Below are positions 1 through 8,585 of a stretch of 64,000 nucleotides of DNA, piece by piece. The stretch is taken from contig CAJNDO010000001.1 in NCBI GenBank assembly GCA_905221545.1, positions 169,978-233,977 of the forward strand, read 5' to 3'. The DNA comes from a bacterium (GTDB lineage Bacteria > Bacillota > Bacilli > Lactobacillales > Streptococcaceae). The position numbers and the translations under genes are program-made. How positions within the stretch are numbered: the first letter of the stretch is position 1; every line of letters begins with the position of its first letter. The notes beneath the pieces were generated by a model. That model made no database searches. It had not been told where the DNA came from and saw only the letters and a list, made by a program, of their open reading frames with translations.

Positions 1-49
1 TTGCTACTGATAATAATGTAATGGCACCTGCCAATAGTTTTTTCTTCAT
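1..49 (-). CDS. prsA: PrsA/PpmA foldase, N-terminal fragment (cut by window edge)
   Basis: Only the first 16 codons are inside the window, from the ATG at 49-47. They read MKKKLLAGAITLLSVA, the start of a lipoprotein signal peptide. AAAGGAG lies just upstream. The sequence and the position directly after the O-methyltransferase match the streptococcal peptidyl-prolyl isomerase lipoprotein PrsA (PpmA), which helps secreted proteins fold outside the membrane. The lipobox and catalytic domain lie beyond the edge, so the call rests on 16 residues plus remembered gene order. Confidence 0.7.
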   Translation of the reverse strand, partial: MKKKLLAGAITLLSVA

Positions 50-115
50 GTCTACTCCTTTGAGATAAGTGTTACCCTATCTATTTTACTATATTTTCTT
101 AAATTTTTCTGAAAA

Positions 116-829
116 TCATTCGCTGTTAGGCAATTGAACATCTGCTACATTTTTACGAAGCATGAGAATGCCATCCCCCAGAGGGACTAATGTTGCGGTG
201 AGTCCTGGATTGTCTAAGGTTGCATCAAATAGCCTTTGAAGTCCTCTGTAAATAGTTCGCTGACCACGACGGACTTCCATAATATCCTTGGCAACATCAC
301 CACCTTGGAAAATATCATCCAAGACAACCACACCACCAACTTCCAAATGTTTGAGAATTTCTGGTAGAAAGACGATGTATTTAGACTTTGCAGAATCCAT
401 AAAAACAAAATCATAGGACTCTGTCAAGGTAGATAAGACATCTACCGCATCTCCTTCTAGGAGAGTAATTTGCTTGCGACTGTCAAACTGGGCAAAATTT
501 TCCTTGGCAAAACCAATCATCTCTGGATTTCGGTCAATGGTTGTAATCTTGGCATTTGGTGCATGTTCTGCCATTAAAAGAGCGGAAAAACCGATAGCTG
601 TCCCAATTTCCAAAATGTTTCTAGGTTGTATGGTTTCCATGAGAAAACGGAAATAAGCAACCGTTTCATGGGGAATGATGGGAATATTTTCCTTGCGAGC
701 AAAATCTTCCAATTCTTTCAAAGAGCCTGTAACTTGCTTTTGACGCTGGCGCATCAAGTCTACAATTTCTTCTTTGACGACAGGACGACGCATGTTATGG
801 TTGGCATTTTTACTATACGATTCAACCAT
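116..829 (-). CDS. SAM-dependent O-methyltransferase (TrmR/YrrM-like)
   Basis: Class I SAM methyltransferase of the caffeoyl-CoA O-methyltransferase family, 237 aa. The SAM-binding motif ILEIGTAIGFSA is at about residues 72-83 and the metal/substrate loop VLDDI at about 170. Bacillus relatives (YrrM/TrmR) methylate 5-hydroxyuridine of tRNA to 5-methoxyuridine; that is the likeliest role here, but the sequence alone does not prove the substrate. The start was placed at ATG 829, one base after the pepF stop, rather than at an in-frame ATG at 871 inside pepF that has no ribosome-binding site. The tight junction suggests translational coupling with pepF. Confidence 0.85.
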   Translation of the reverse strand: MVESYSKNANHNMRRPVVKEEIVDLMRQRQKQVTGSLKELEDFARKENIPIIPHETVAYFRFLMETIQPRNILEIGTAIGFSALLMAEHAPNAKITTIDRNPEMIGFAKENFAQFDSRKQITLLEGDAVDVLSTLTESYDFVFMDSAKSKYIVFLPEILKHLEVGGVVVLDDIFQGGDVAKDIMEVRRGQRTIYRGLQRLFDATLDNPGLTATLVPLGDGILMLRKNVADVQLPNSE

Positions 830-830
830 T

Positions 831-2633
831 TTATGCCAATCCCAATTTTTCAACAAGGGCTTCAAACTCATTTAAACGGCGTTCAAAGACTGCAAAGGCA
901 TCGTTGAGGTAGTCTTCCTTCTCCATATCAACACCAGCTTTTCTCATGACATTGAGTGGATAGTCAGACTTACCTGCCTTGAGGTAATCGATATAGCGGT
1001 CACGGTCTTCTTGACTACCATGGACAATTTTTTCAGCCAAGGCTGAGGCTGCTGCAAAGCCTGTTGAATATTGATATACATAGTAGTTATAGTAGAAATG
1101 TGGAATGCGTGCCCACTCGTATTGGATTTCAGGATTGTCTTCCTTACTCAAACCATAATACTCCTGGTTCAAATCTGCGTAGAGTTTATTTAGGAAATCG
1201 CTAGTCAAAACTTCTCCATTTTGGTCTGCTTGGTGAATCGCGTGTTCAAACTCAGCAAATTGAGTTTGGCGGAAAACTGTTCCACGGAAACCGTCTAGGA
1301 AGTTATTGAGAATAGCAAAGCGTGTTGCATCGTCTTCCACTTCTTCCAACAATTTCTCCGTCAAGATATTCTCATTGGTAGTTGAGGCAATCTCAGCCAA
1401 GAAGATAGAATAATCTCCGTAAACATAAGGCTGCGTTTCACGAGTATAACTTGAGTGCATACTGTGACCTGTTTCATGGACAAGGGTAAAGAGATTATCT
1501 AGATTGTCCTGCCAGTTAAGGAGCATAAAGGCATTAGTATCGTAAGAACCTCCAGAGTAGGCACCTGAACGCTTGCCTTGATTTTCGTAAACATCAATCC
1601 AACGCTCGCTAAAGGCACGTTTAACACGGCTCAAGTAATCCTCACCCAAGACTGCTAAGGCCTCTTCTGCCTTTTTTAAGGCTTCTTCATAAGTAAAACT
1701 GTATTCAACAGATGAAAGCGGTGTGTAGACATCGTACATCTTAAGGTCTGAAATTCCCAAGATTTTTGAACGAAGGTTAAGATAGCGATGCAAGAGTGGC
1801 AAATGCTTGCGAACTGCTGCTACCAAATTGTCATAAACACTCTCTGGAACAAAATTCGCTGCTAGGGCTGCATGACGAGCACTCTTGTAGTTACGAACCT
1901 TGGCACGGTAGTTTTGCACCTTAACATTGGTTTGCAAGGTTTTGGCATAGGTATGTTGGAATTGTTCATAAGTCGCATAAAGGGCTTGATAAGCACCACG
2001 GCGAACCTCACGATTTTTAGATTCCATCAAACGTGTGTAAGTCCCATGAGAGAGCTGAACTTCCTTACCATCATCGTCGAGAACATAAGGGAACACAATA
2101 TCCGCATTGTCCAAGATAGCGAAGGTTTCACTCGCCGAACCAAAGATTTCTCCAGCTCCAGCCAATAATTCTTCTTCACGTTGTGATAAAACGTGGTCTT
2201 TTCCTTGTAAAAGTTTGTCAAAATAGTGTTGATAAACCTGCAATTTTGGTTGAGCCTCTAAAAAGTCAGCATACTGCTTTTCACTAATTTCCATAAATTC
2301 AGGCTCATAGAATGAAAAGGCTTGGTCCAGCTGGCTGTATAGAGTCATTGCCTTGGCATAGTACTCTTGATACTTAGCTTCACGTGTGTCCTGGTCATTT
2401 TTCATATGAGCATAAACGTAAAGCTTCTCCATTTGGCGTTCCATCTCAAGAGAAAATTCAGTAATTTCGAGTAGGCTATCCTCACTATCCAAGAGATGGC
2501 CTTCATACTGGGCTACTGTCTCCAATTGTTCTGTTAACTCTTTTAAGGCTTCTTCCCAAGCCTGGTCAGTTGGGTAAATCGTTGATAGATCCCATGTATC
2601 TTTTTCATTTATTTCATGTCTTTGTAATACCAT
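831..2633 (-). CDS. pepF: Oligoendopeptidase F (M3 zinc peptidase)
   Basis: A 600-aa cytoplasmic zinc metallopeptidase that cuts short peptides, part of peptide turnover. The M3 zinc motif HETGH is at residues 386-390, with the downstream zinc-ligand helix (IASTTNE region) after it. The length matches the family. It follows coiA by 18 bases, so it is likely expressed partly with coiA. In pneumococci pepF is known to be expressed during competence with coiA; here that is inference from the spacing. Confidence 0.95.
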   Translation of the reverse strand: MVLQRHEINEKDTWDLSTIYPTDQAWEEALKELTEQLETVAQYEGHLLDSEDSLLEITEFSLEMERQMEKLYVYAHMKNDQDTREAKYQEYYAKAMTLYSQLDQAFSFYEPEFMEISEKQYADFLEAQPKLQVYQHYFDKLLQGKDHVLSQREEELLAGAGEIFGSASETFAILDNADIVFPYVLDDDGKEVQLSHGTYTRLMESKNREVRRGAYQALYATYEQFQHTYAKTLQTNVKVQNYRAKVRNYKSARHAALAANFVPESVYDNLVAAVRKHLPLLHRYLNLRSKILGISDLKMYDVYTPLSSVEYSFTYEEALKKAEEALAVLGEDYLSRVKRAFSERWIDVYENQGKRSGAYSGGSYDTNAFMLLNWQDNLDNLFTLVHETGHSMHSSYTRETQPYVYGDYSIFLAEIASTTNENILTEKLLEEVEDDATRFAILNNFLDGFRGTVFRQTQFAEFEHAIHQADQNGEVLTSDFLNKLYADLNQEYYGLSKEDNPEIQYEWARIPHFYYNYYVYQYSTGFAAASALAEKIVHGSQEDRDRYIDYLKAGKSDYPLNVMRKAGVDMEKEDYLNDAFAVFERRLNEFEALVEKLGLA

Positions 2634-2651
2634 TAGATTCCTCCATCCTTT

Positions 2652-3605
2652 CTATTCTACCATATTTTTCAAGAAATATTGCTGATAAAAGGCTGGTGGA
2701 TAAAGCTTTTGCCAATCATTTTGAGGATTTTCTTGATAATAGGTATAAAAGTGCTGATAATAGCTACTCAAGTCTTGTTCAATCTGGAAAAATTTGCCCA
2801 CTAGTGGTCGAATTTGTGGATACCATTCTTTTAGTCCATAAGTCAGGAGATTTTCTCCCTTTTGATAGGCTTCTGCTTGTTCTTTCATCCAAAAGGGATT
2901 TTGATAGTACAGTTGTTGCCGGATATAGCGACAGATGTCCTTGTCCTGAGAAACTGTAAAATGAGATATTTTTTGTTTCTTATAGGGGAAACGCAATATT
3001 TCCAGTAAACTAGCTTGGCCATAGGGAAATTCCTTGATTTGATAATGGAGTTTCCCGCGGAGGTCTTGGTGAATCAGGTATTTGAGCCTTAAAAGCTGTT
3101 TTTCCTTGTCTAATTCCCAAACATAAAAGCCCATGTTGTGACTGAAATAGAGAAACCCTTCTTGCAGACGAGTCAAGCGGTCTTTGAGCCACAGTTTTTG
3201 ACCCAGCAACCACAGTACTTGGTAACCCTGACTACGATATCCATCACTGCGCTCTTTAAGAACTTTTTGAGTCAAAGGACTACACTGAACTTCTAGAGCT
3301 AAATTGCCATTTACAAACACATCCGCAATCTGTTTAAGCTCTGGAAGGGGGTATTCTAATTGAACCTCTGTCTCTTTTTTCAACCAGTGATAAAGAACTT
3401 CCTTATTGACCAGGTGTTCTGGACTTTCATTTTCAAAGGAATAATCACAGTCTTTTAAAGATTTATGGGCAAAATGCGTCCGTACACTTGAACCTTGACG
3501 CAAACGGAGCTGACCTCCACAAGCGGGGCAGGTATATGCTTGTTTCTCGAGCCTATCCTCTAACACATTTACCAGCTGTCCCCTAGCATCTCTCGCAACA
3601 AACAT
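2652..3605 (-). CDS. coiA: Competence protein CoiA
   Basis: Late competence protein needed for transformation, 317 aa. It has an N-terminal CPAC zinc-knuckle pair (C26, C29), a HFAHKS stretch near residue 44, and a nuclease-like core with D95 and E105-x-Q107, as in PF06054. AAAGGAGGGAAATC precedes the ATG. A SigX box (TACGAATA, minus strand) sits 23 bases upstream of the start, fitting known competence induction of coiA. Upstream, between coiA and tehB, a hicAB pair has been inserted (see findings). Confidence 0.95.
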   Translation of the reverse strand: MFVARDARGQLVNVLEDRLEKQAYTCPACGGQLRLRQGSSVRTHFAHKSLKDCDYSFENESPEHLVNKEVLYHWLKKETEVQLEYPLPELKQIADVFVNGNLALEVQCSPLTQKVLKERSDGYRSQGYQVLWLLGQKLWLKDRLTRLQEGFLYFSHNMGFYVWELDKEKQLLRLKYLIHQDLRGKLHYQIKEFPYGQASLLEILRFPYKKQKISHFTVSQDKDICRYIRQQLYYQNPFWMKEQAEAYQKGENLLTYGLKEWYPQIRPLVGKFFQIEQDLSSYYQHFYTYYQENPQNDWQKLYPPAFYQQYFLKNMVE

Positions 3606-3627
3606 GATTTCCCTCCTTTTTCTATAT

Positions 3628-3635
3628 TATTCGTA
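3628..3635 (-). promoter_or_regulatory. SigX com-box (cin-box) of coiA
   Basis: Minus-strand TACGAATA, the -10-like core recognised by RNA polymerase with SigX (ComX), 23 bases from the coiA ATG. A T-run on the downstream flank is part of the same arrangement seen at 4346 and 23535. The exact octamer match at a known late competence gene makes this firm. Confidence 0.9.
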
Positions 3636-3639
3636 AAAA

Positions 3640-3669
3640 AGAAAAAAGATCAGGAAAATTCCTAATCTT
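3640..3669 (-). terminator. Rho-independent terminator after hicB
   Basis: Minus-strand stem AAGATTAGGAA with partner TTCCTGATCTT, followed by a T-run. It ends hicAB transcription 16 bases after the hicB stop and lies directly against the coiA com-box. It is almost identical to the terminator at 4360-4388. Confidence 0.85.
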
Positions 3670-3684
3670 AATCATTCTATAAAA

Positions 3685-4062
3685 TTAGAGTTGCAAGCGA
3701 CTTTCAAGAGCTTGTGTCAACACTTCAGAATAGTTCACTTTCTGACGATCTGCAAGTCTGACTAGCCACTCTGGAACCGTAACATTTTTTCGAATCGCCT
3801 TATTATTCTTTACGAAAGGCAAGGGATTGACCTGAATCAAAGTTACAAATCCATCAGGAGCTTTCAACTTAGAAATGTCACTAGGAGTAGGCAAATCCAG
3901 TCCTTCATCAATATAAGAAGCTAAAACACTCTCAAGCATTTCCCGAGCATTTTTCATTGCAAGTTCAATCGTTGCTCCCTCTGTCCCGCCTCCAAATTCA
4001 GGAAATTCTATCCAGTATCCAGTGCCTTCTCTATGAAAAATAGCAGGATAAGATTTTAGCAT
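3685..4062 (-). CDS. hicB: HicB-family antitoxin
   Basis: The 125-aa partner of HicA. The N-terminal half (YPAIFHREGTGYWIEFPEF, then GGGTEGATIELA) is the HicB partial RNase-H fold; the C-terminal part (PEWLVRLADRQKVNYSEVL) looks like a ribbon-helix-helix DNA-binding segment, so it can neutralise HicA and repress the operon. The ATG at 4062 has GGAGG seven bases upstream and was preferred to an upstream in-frame ATG at 4089 without such a site. Toxin gene first, antitoxin second is the usual hicAB order. Confidence 0.9.
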   Translation of the reverse strand: MLKSYPAIFHREGTGYWIEFPEFGGGTEGATIELAMKNAREMLESVLASYIDEGLDLPTPSDISKLKAPDGFVTLIQVNPLPFVKNNKAIRKNVTVPEWLVRLADRQKVNYSEVLTQALESRLQL

Positions 4063-4089
4063 AATACACCTCCACAATTTCCAAATCAA

Positions 4090-4278
4090 CTACAGTCCCA
4101 AATCTTTTACTATTTTTCTCTCTAAACCTTTTCCTAAATCCTCATTACCGTGGACTGGAATAGTGACAAGATAGGGAACTCCTTCTTTCTTAAAATGATG
4201 ATGACTTCCTCTCTTACGAACTTCAATCCATCCATTTGCAAGAGCTAATTTTACCATTTCCTTACCTGTGATTGGCAT
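4090..4278 (-). CDS. hicA: HicA-family mRNA interferase toxin
   Basis: A small 62-aa toxin with the double-stranded-RNA-binding-like fold. The family signature GSHHHF is present (H26-H28), providing the catalytic histidine; the LANGW and DLGKGL segments also match. HicA cuts mRNA in a translation-independent way until bound by HicB. The gene has its own near-perfect SigA promoter at 4302-4330 and, further upstream, a SigX box at 4346. The pair is an insertion into the tehB-coiA interval. Confidence 0.92.
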   Translation of the reverse strand: MPITGKEMVKLALANGWIEVRKRGSHHHFKKEGVPYLVTIPVHGNEDLGKGLERKIVKDLGL

Positions 4279-4301
4279 TTATGGTCACCTTTCTAGCTAA
4301 A

Positions 4302-4315
4302 ATTATACTTATAAT
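4302..4315. promoter_or_regulatory. Candidate HicB operator palindrome
   Basis: ATTATA-CT-TATAAT: perfect 6-bp half sites around a 2-bp centre, covering the -10 of the hicAB promoter. The place and symmetry fit binding of a ribbon-helix-helix HicB dimer, but A/T-rich -10 regions are easily palindromic by chance. Confidence 0.45.
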
Positions 4316-4330
4316 GCGTATTTTTGTCAA
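4302..4330 (-). promoter_or_regulatory. SigA promoter of hicAB
   Basis: Minus strand TTGACA (4330-4325), a 17-base spacer, and TATAAT (4307-4302): exact consensus with optimal spacing. It starts transcription just upstream of hicA. Such a strong promoter in a toxin-antitoxin operon is normally held down by the antitoxin. Confidence 0.9.
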
Positions 4331-4345
4331 TTCTTCTATCTTATC

Positions 4346-4353
4346 TATTCGTA
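4346..4353 (-). promoter_or_regulatory. Second SigX com-box, upstream of hicAB
   Basis: Minus-strand TACGAATA, 67 bases upstream of the hicA ATG and just upstream of the -35 of the SigA promoter. It is the ancestral-looking coiA box in the copy next to tehB. If active it would transcribe hicAB during competence. Confidence 0.75.
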
Positions 4354-4359
4354 AAAAAA

Positions 4360-4388
4360 GAAAAAAGATCAGGAAATCTCCTAATCTT
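4360..4388 (-). terminator. Rho-independent terminator after tehB
   Basis: Stem AAGATTAGGAG with partner TTCCTGATCTT on the minus strand plus a T-run, 10 bases after the tehB stop. Near-duplicate of 3640-3669. Confidence 0.8.
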
Positions 4389-4397
4389 CATTCATCC

Positions 4398-5258
4398 TTA
4401 TTTGATTTTCTTAGCTAGCATGGTCGCAAAGCGTAGTTGAATGCGATTACCATTCTCATCACGACGGTGCAAATGGCCTGGATTTTCATTGTATTTAACC
4501 AATTCCCAGTCCTTGTAGTAGTCTGCCAGTTCCCCTTCTTTAAAAGTGAATGGAAAGTTAACCGAGCAAGGATAATCCTCCGTATCCATAGCACAGACGA
4601 TAAGATTATAACCACCGACCGTGGTGTGTTCCTGCATGTTTCGGATAATAGCTGGAATACGCTCCGCTTGTAAAAACATGAGAACAACTGTTGATACGAT
4701 AAAATCATAGGCTTGCCCGATGCTGGCTGAATTGATATCGTAAAGGCCAACAGGCATATCCAAATCTTCCTGTTCCACAATGCTTTGCAAGATTTCAAGG
4801 GATAGTTCATTTTGATCAACAGCTGTCACGTCAAAACCTTGCTGGGCTAGAAAAAGAGAATTGCGTCCCTGACCACAGCCCAAATCCAAGGCTTTCCCTG
4901 GTTTTACTGTCTGCATTGCCTCTAGGACCTCTGAATGAACAGGATTGGTATTGTATTTCTTAGGAAAATAATCCTCAGGTTTACAATAAAATTCCAAATA
5001 CCATTCCACATCGTCTGTAGCAGCCTCCACTCGGTGCCAGGCTTGCGGTTGCGCCATTGGATTGTCTGCTCCTGCTTCAAAGAGATGTTCAGCTAGAACT
5101 TCTCCTTCTTCGGTCAATTCAATAAACTTGAGAGCTCCTTTTACAACTGTGATCTTACCCCAAGCTCCGACCTTGGTATTGTGCTTTTGCTGAACCGCCT
5201 CTGGCATAGTCTCTTTAGTCCACAGTGGCATGCGTTTGTAGGCAACTAGTTTTTCCAT
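4398..5258 (-). CDS. tehB: TehB-like SAM methyltransferase with N-terminal DUF1971-type domain
   Basis: 286 aa. The C-terminal half has the SAM motif [10 protein letters not shown] at about residues 124-133, as in tellurite-resistance TehB; the first 100 residues ([13 protein letters not shown] and a following beta-rich part) resemble the small cupin-like domain often fused to TehB. It methylates an unknown cytoplasmic substrate and confers tellurite or oxyanion tolerance in relatives. The start at 5258 is chosen because AGAGGA lies seven bases upstream; the ATG at 5264 would overlap that site. Confidence 0.85.
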   Translation of the reverse strand: MEKLVAYKRMPLWTKETMPEAVQQKHNTKVGAWGKITVVKGALKFIELTEEGEVLAEHLFEAGADNPMAQPQAWHRVEAATDDVEWYLEFYCKPEDYFPKKYNTNPVHSEVLEAMQTVKPGKALDLGCGQGRNSLFLAQQGFDVTAVDQNELSLEILQSIVEQEDLDMPVGLYDINSASIGQAYDFIVSTVVLMFLQAERIPAIIRNMQEHTTVGGYNLIVCAMDTEDYPCSVNFPFTFKEGELADYYKDWELVKYNENPGHLHRRDENGNRIQLRFATMLAKKIK

Positions 5259-5277
5259 TTTCATTCCTCTTTTTATC

Positions 5278-5745
5278 TTATCTCTGATTGACAGCTTTCA
5301 TGACACGCGCGATGTCACGATTTTGCTCCCGTCGCTTGATAGACTCCCGTTTGTCGTAGTCATGCTTCCCTTTAGCTAGGCCTAAAAGAAGCTTGGCATA
5401 GCCATCTTTGATATAGACTTTAAGGGGAACCAGAGTCATTCCTGTCCCTTTGGTCTCTTGTTCCAATTTTTGAATTTGCTTCTTATGGAGCAGGAGTTTA
5501 CGACGGCGTTCAGGCTCCTGGTTCCAGATATTGCCCTCTTCATAAGGAGCGATATGAACATTGCTCAACCAGACTTCCCCATTTTTTACTTGGGCAAAAC
5601 CGTCCTTGAGATTGATTCGAGCTGCTCGCACACTCTTGATTTCAGTCCCAGTCAGGACCATTCCTGCCTCTAGCGTATCTACGATTGTATAGTCGTGGCG
5701 CGCCTTTTTATTTTGTGCGACGACCTTTCCCTCGCCCTTTGCCAT
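5278..5745 (-). CDS. smpB: SsrA-binding protein SmpB
   Basis: 155 aa, the partner of tmRNA in trans-translation that rescues stalled ribosomes. The core ([18 protein letters not shown]) and the basic C-terminal tail that reads as the codon mimic ([16 protein letters not shown]) are both present. It starts inside the end of rnr (38-base overlap) with AAAGGAG ahead of the ATG. The coupling to RNase R is meaningful, since RNase R degrades the non-stop mRNA with tmRNA-SmpB. Confidence 0.97.
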
Positions 5746-8062
5746 GCTTGGCTCCTTTCTTAGCTACTTCCTTGTAAAAAGGCTTCTTACCCTTTTTCTT
5801 CTTGTCTTTTTGTGAATGCTTGCGCTTATCATTTGAGCGTCCTGATTTTCTCTTGTCTTCCTTCTTATCTGAACGACGACTTGAACCACGCCCTCTGTCA
5901 TTTCGACTAGACTCTTTCAAGCCTTTTTCAATCACATCAAATTCACTTGGAATGTAAGAGAAGTCAATTTCGCCCGTCATCTTGTCCGCTCTTTCAACCC
6001 GAATGCGAATCTGCTGACCTACACGGAAGGTTGTACCCGATTTTTCTCCACGAAGAGTCAAATCACGCTCATTGAAATGATAAAATTCAGGTAGATTGGT
6101 GATGTGAATCAAGCCCTCAACTGTGTTTGGCAATTCAACAAAGAGACCAAATTTGACGATGCTGGATACAACCGCATCGTACTCTTCACCTACGTATTCT
6201 TCCATGTACTCAGCCTTTTTCATGGCTTCGACTTCACGCTCAGCCTCAATAGCACGACGCTCACGGTTGGAAGACTGGGTCGCAATCTCTGGAATCACTT
6301 GTTCAAAATGCTCTGCTATTTCCTTAGAACGGCCGTAATCACGAATCATACGGTGAACAAGAAGGTCTGGATAACGGCGAATCGGACTGGTAAAGTGAGT
6401 GTAATAATCAGCCGCTAGACCATAGTGACCGTGATTGTGCTCCGAATAGCGAGCCTGCTGCATGGAGCGAAGAAGCATCATGGACAACACATCCGCATAG
6501 GGTTCTCCCTCAACAGTACGCATGATGTCTTGAAGCGCCTCCTGGCTAATCTCACTGGCAGTCCCATAAATGCGCAAGCCAAAGCTCGAAGCATAATCAA
6601 TAAACTTCTGAACCTTTTCAGCCTTAGGCTCCTCGTGAATTCGATAGATGAAAGGCAAATCCAACTTGCTAAAATGCTCGGCAACTGTTTCATTGGCCAT
6701 CAGCATAAAGGACTCAATCATGCGCTCGGCAACACCACGCTGCCGAAGAACGATATCAACAGGCTTACCTTGTTTATCCACTAAAATCTTGGCTTCATTG
6801 GTATCGAAATTGAGGGCACCACGCTTCACACGCATGTTTTCTAGCCTTTCATGAAGCTTGGCCATGAGTTCGATACTAGGGACAATTTTCTTATATTCTT
6901 GCCTCTTTTCCTCGTCGCCAGCTAGGATGTCATTGACATCGCTGTAGGTCATACGAAAGCTTGTCTTGATAACCGTTTGTGTAATGGTGTAATTGACCAC
7001 ACGGCCATGTTCATCAATCTCCATAATTGCAGACTGGGTCAGACGGTCAACTTGAGGATTGAGGGAGCAGATGCCGTTTGACAATCGTTCTGGCAGCATT
7101 GGCACCACACGATCTGTCACATAGACAGAAGTCGCACGATTAAGGGCTTCCTTGTCGAGGGCAGAACCCTCGGTCACATAGTAAGAAACATCTGCGATGT
7201 GAACACCAAGCTCCAGATTGCCATTTTTCAAGGCCTTGATATGCACCGCATCGTCCAAGTCCTTGGCATCCGCACCGTCAATGGTAAAGGTAATCTCATC
7301 TCTCAAGTCCAGACGGTCTTCCATATCCTTATGAGACGGAGCATCAGGCACACTTTCTGCTTCCTTGACAACAGCTTCTGGAAACTCGGAGACAATGTCC
7401 ATAGACTCCAAAACCTCAAGAACATCAATTCCGACATCTGTTGAGTGTCCCACCACATCGAGAACACTCGCGACAAAGAAATCATGTTTCTTGCTTGGGT
7501 ATTTATCGATAAAGACCTTGAGAACTTCTGTTCCTTCTAGTTTAAGGGCAGGTTTCTTAACATAAATCGGTTGGCTGATTTTCTGGTTTTTTGAACGAAT
7601 ATAACCTGCATACTTAGGTTTTTCCTGATCCAGAACTATTTGTCCGACAACGGTTGTTAAGCTGTGTTCTAGGATATCGATAATTTTGGCTTCTGCTGCT
7701 GTTCCCTTATTGCGGTCAGCGACTTTCTTGATCACGACCTCAACGGTATCACCATCAATAGCATAATTGACATCGTTTTTTCCTACAAAAAGGTCGTCCT
7801 CTTCCCCTTCTAGGCTAACAAAACCAAAGCCATTTTTATGGGCATGAAAAATCCCCTTGAGGGTAATTTCATGTTTTTTCTTAACTTCTAAAGTCAGACT
7901 ACCATCTTCCTCAAAGCGAATCTGGTGCTTTCTTTCCATTAGGGACAAGGTTTTAATCAACTCACGAAAATCCTTGGACCCATCTTTTCCCAAAGCCTGA
8001 GCTAAGTCATTGACCGTCACTCGCCTCTTGTCTTGCAAATATTCTTTTATTCTATCTTTCAT
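5708..8062 (-). CDS. rnr: Ribonuclease R
   Basis: A 784-aa 3'-5' exoribonuclease. Domains: N-terminal helix-turn-helix (about 1-60), cold-shock domains (65-200), RNB catalytic domain with the acidic cluster [11 protein letters not shown] (residues 262-272), S1 domain (about 625-700), and a very Lys/Arg-rich tail (about 715-784). It processes structured RNA and works with tmRNA. The lysine-rich tail is what contacts tmRNA-SmpB in relatives. It is the first gene after a terminator-separated secG. Confidence 0.97.
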
Positions 8063-8119
8063 ATTTTCTTTCTAGATTTTTAATTTTCTTTTACTGTAAA
8101 ACCGTCTCAAACATCCTTT

Positions 8120-8152
8120 AAAAATAAAAAGAGGCAAAGACCTAGTCCTGCC
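8120..8152 (-). terminator. Weak terminator between secG and rnr
   Basis: Minus-strand imperfect hairpin formed by GGCAGGAC and GTCTTTGCC around TAG, followed by TCTTTTTATTTTT. The stem has mismatches, so read-through into rnr is likely. Confidence 0.55.
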
Positions 8153-8162
8153 CATTATTTTC

Positions 8163-8396
8163 TTATCTACTTGATAATACCGTCAATGCTAAGGCAATGG
8201 CTAGCCAGAAAAAGACTAAAATCCCTGTCAAACGCTGCATCACAGCTTCAAAACCACGTGCTTTACTGCGTTCAAACAAATCACCTGAGCTGGCATCAAA
8301 TACATTGCTGGATTGGTTTTTAGTTGGTTGCATGAAAATCGCAATCACAATCACAACAGATAATACTAATAAAATGGTTAATAATAGGTTATACAT
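8163..8396 (-). CDS. secG: Preprotein translocase subunit SecG
   Basis: 77 aa with two hydrophobic helices (about residues 3-20 and 52-73) joined by a polar loop, the standard SecG topology. It assists SecYEG in protein export. AAGGAGTTTGAT precedes the ATG. It lies 39 bases after rpmG. Confidence 0.92.
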   Translation of the reverse strand: MYNLLLTILLVLSVVIVIAIFMQPTKNQSSNVFDASSGDLFERSKARGFEAVMQRLTGILVFFWLAIALALTVLSSR

Positions 8397-8435
8397 ATCA
8401 AACTCCTTAAAATCCTTATTATTTTACCATAAAAT

Positions 8436-8585
8436 CTACTTAGATTCAAGATGTAGGGTTACTTTTCTTTCCTTGGGACAATACTTTAAAACCTCTATCT
8501 TGTCTGGATGAGTTTTTGAATTTTTACTGGTTAGGTAATTAATACTGCCACAAGAGGAGCATTTGAGATTAATTTTTACTCGCAC
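8436..8585 (-). CDS. rpmG: 50S ribosomal protein L33 (GTG start, short gene)
   Basis: A 49-codon gene. It starts with GTG at 8585, sharing one base with the pmrA stop (TAGTG), and has AAAGGA six bases upstream. The product begins (M)[13 protein letters not shown] and ends KVTLHLESK, an L33 fold. Zinc-binding L33 has two CxxC pairs; here the first pair (C9, C12) is intact but the second is C-P-K-E, with only C36 left. Translational coupling to pmrA is likely. Confidence 0.9.

Larger units (their letters stand above)
3628..3669 (-). repeat. Direct repeat copy A (com-box plus terminator), downstream flank of hicAB
   Basis: This 42-base segment aligns with 4346-4388 with one A indel and two substitutions in the hairpin loop. 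It carries a com-box and a terminator. The two copies bracket hicAB precisely, which suggests duplication of the tehB terminator/coiA promoter region during insertion. Confidence 0.85.
4346..4388 (-). repeat. Direct repeat copy B (com-box plus terminator), upstream flank of hicAB
   Basis: 43 bases matching 3628-3669 at 40 aligned positions. It contains the terminator that closes tehB and a com-box. Together the two copies mark the ends of an inserted segment of about 720 bases. Confidence 0.85.

Noticed and set aside
4415..4819. 134-codon minus-strand frame within tehB
   Set aside because: Shadow frame of a well-supported methyltransferase; composition and lack of a start signal argue against it.
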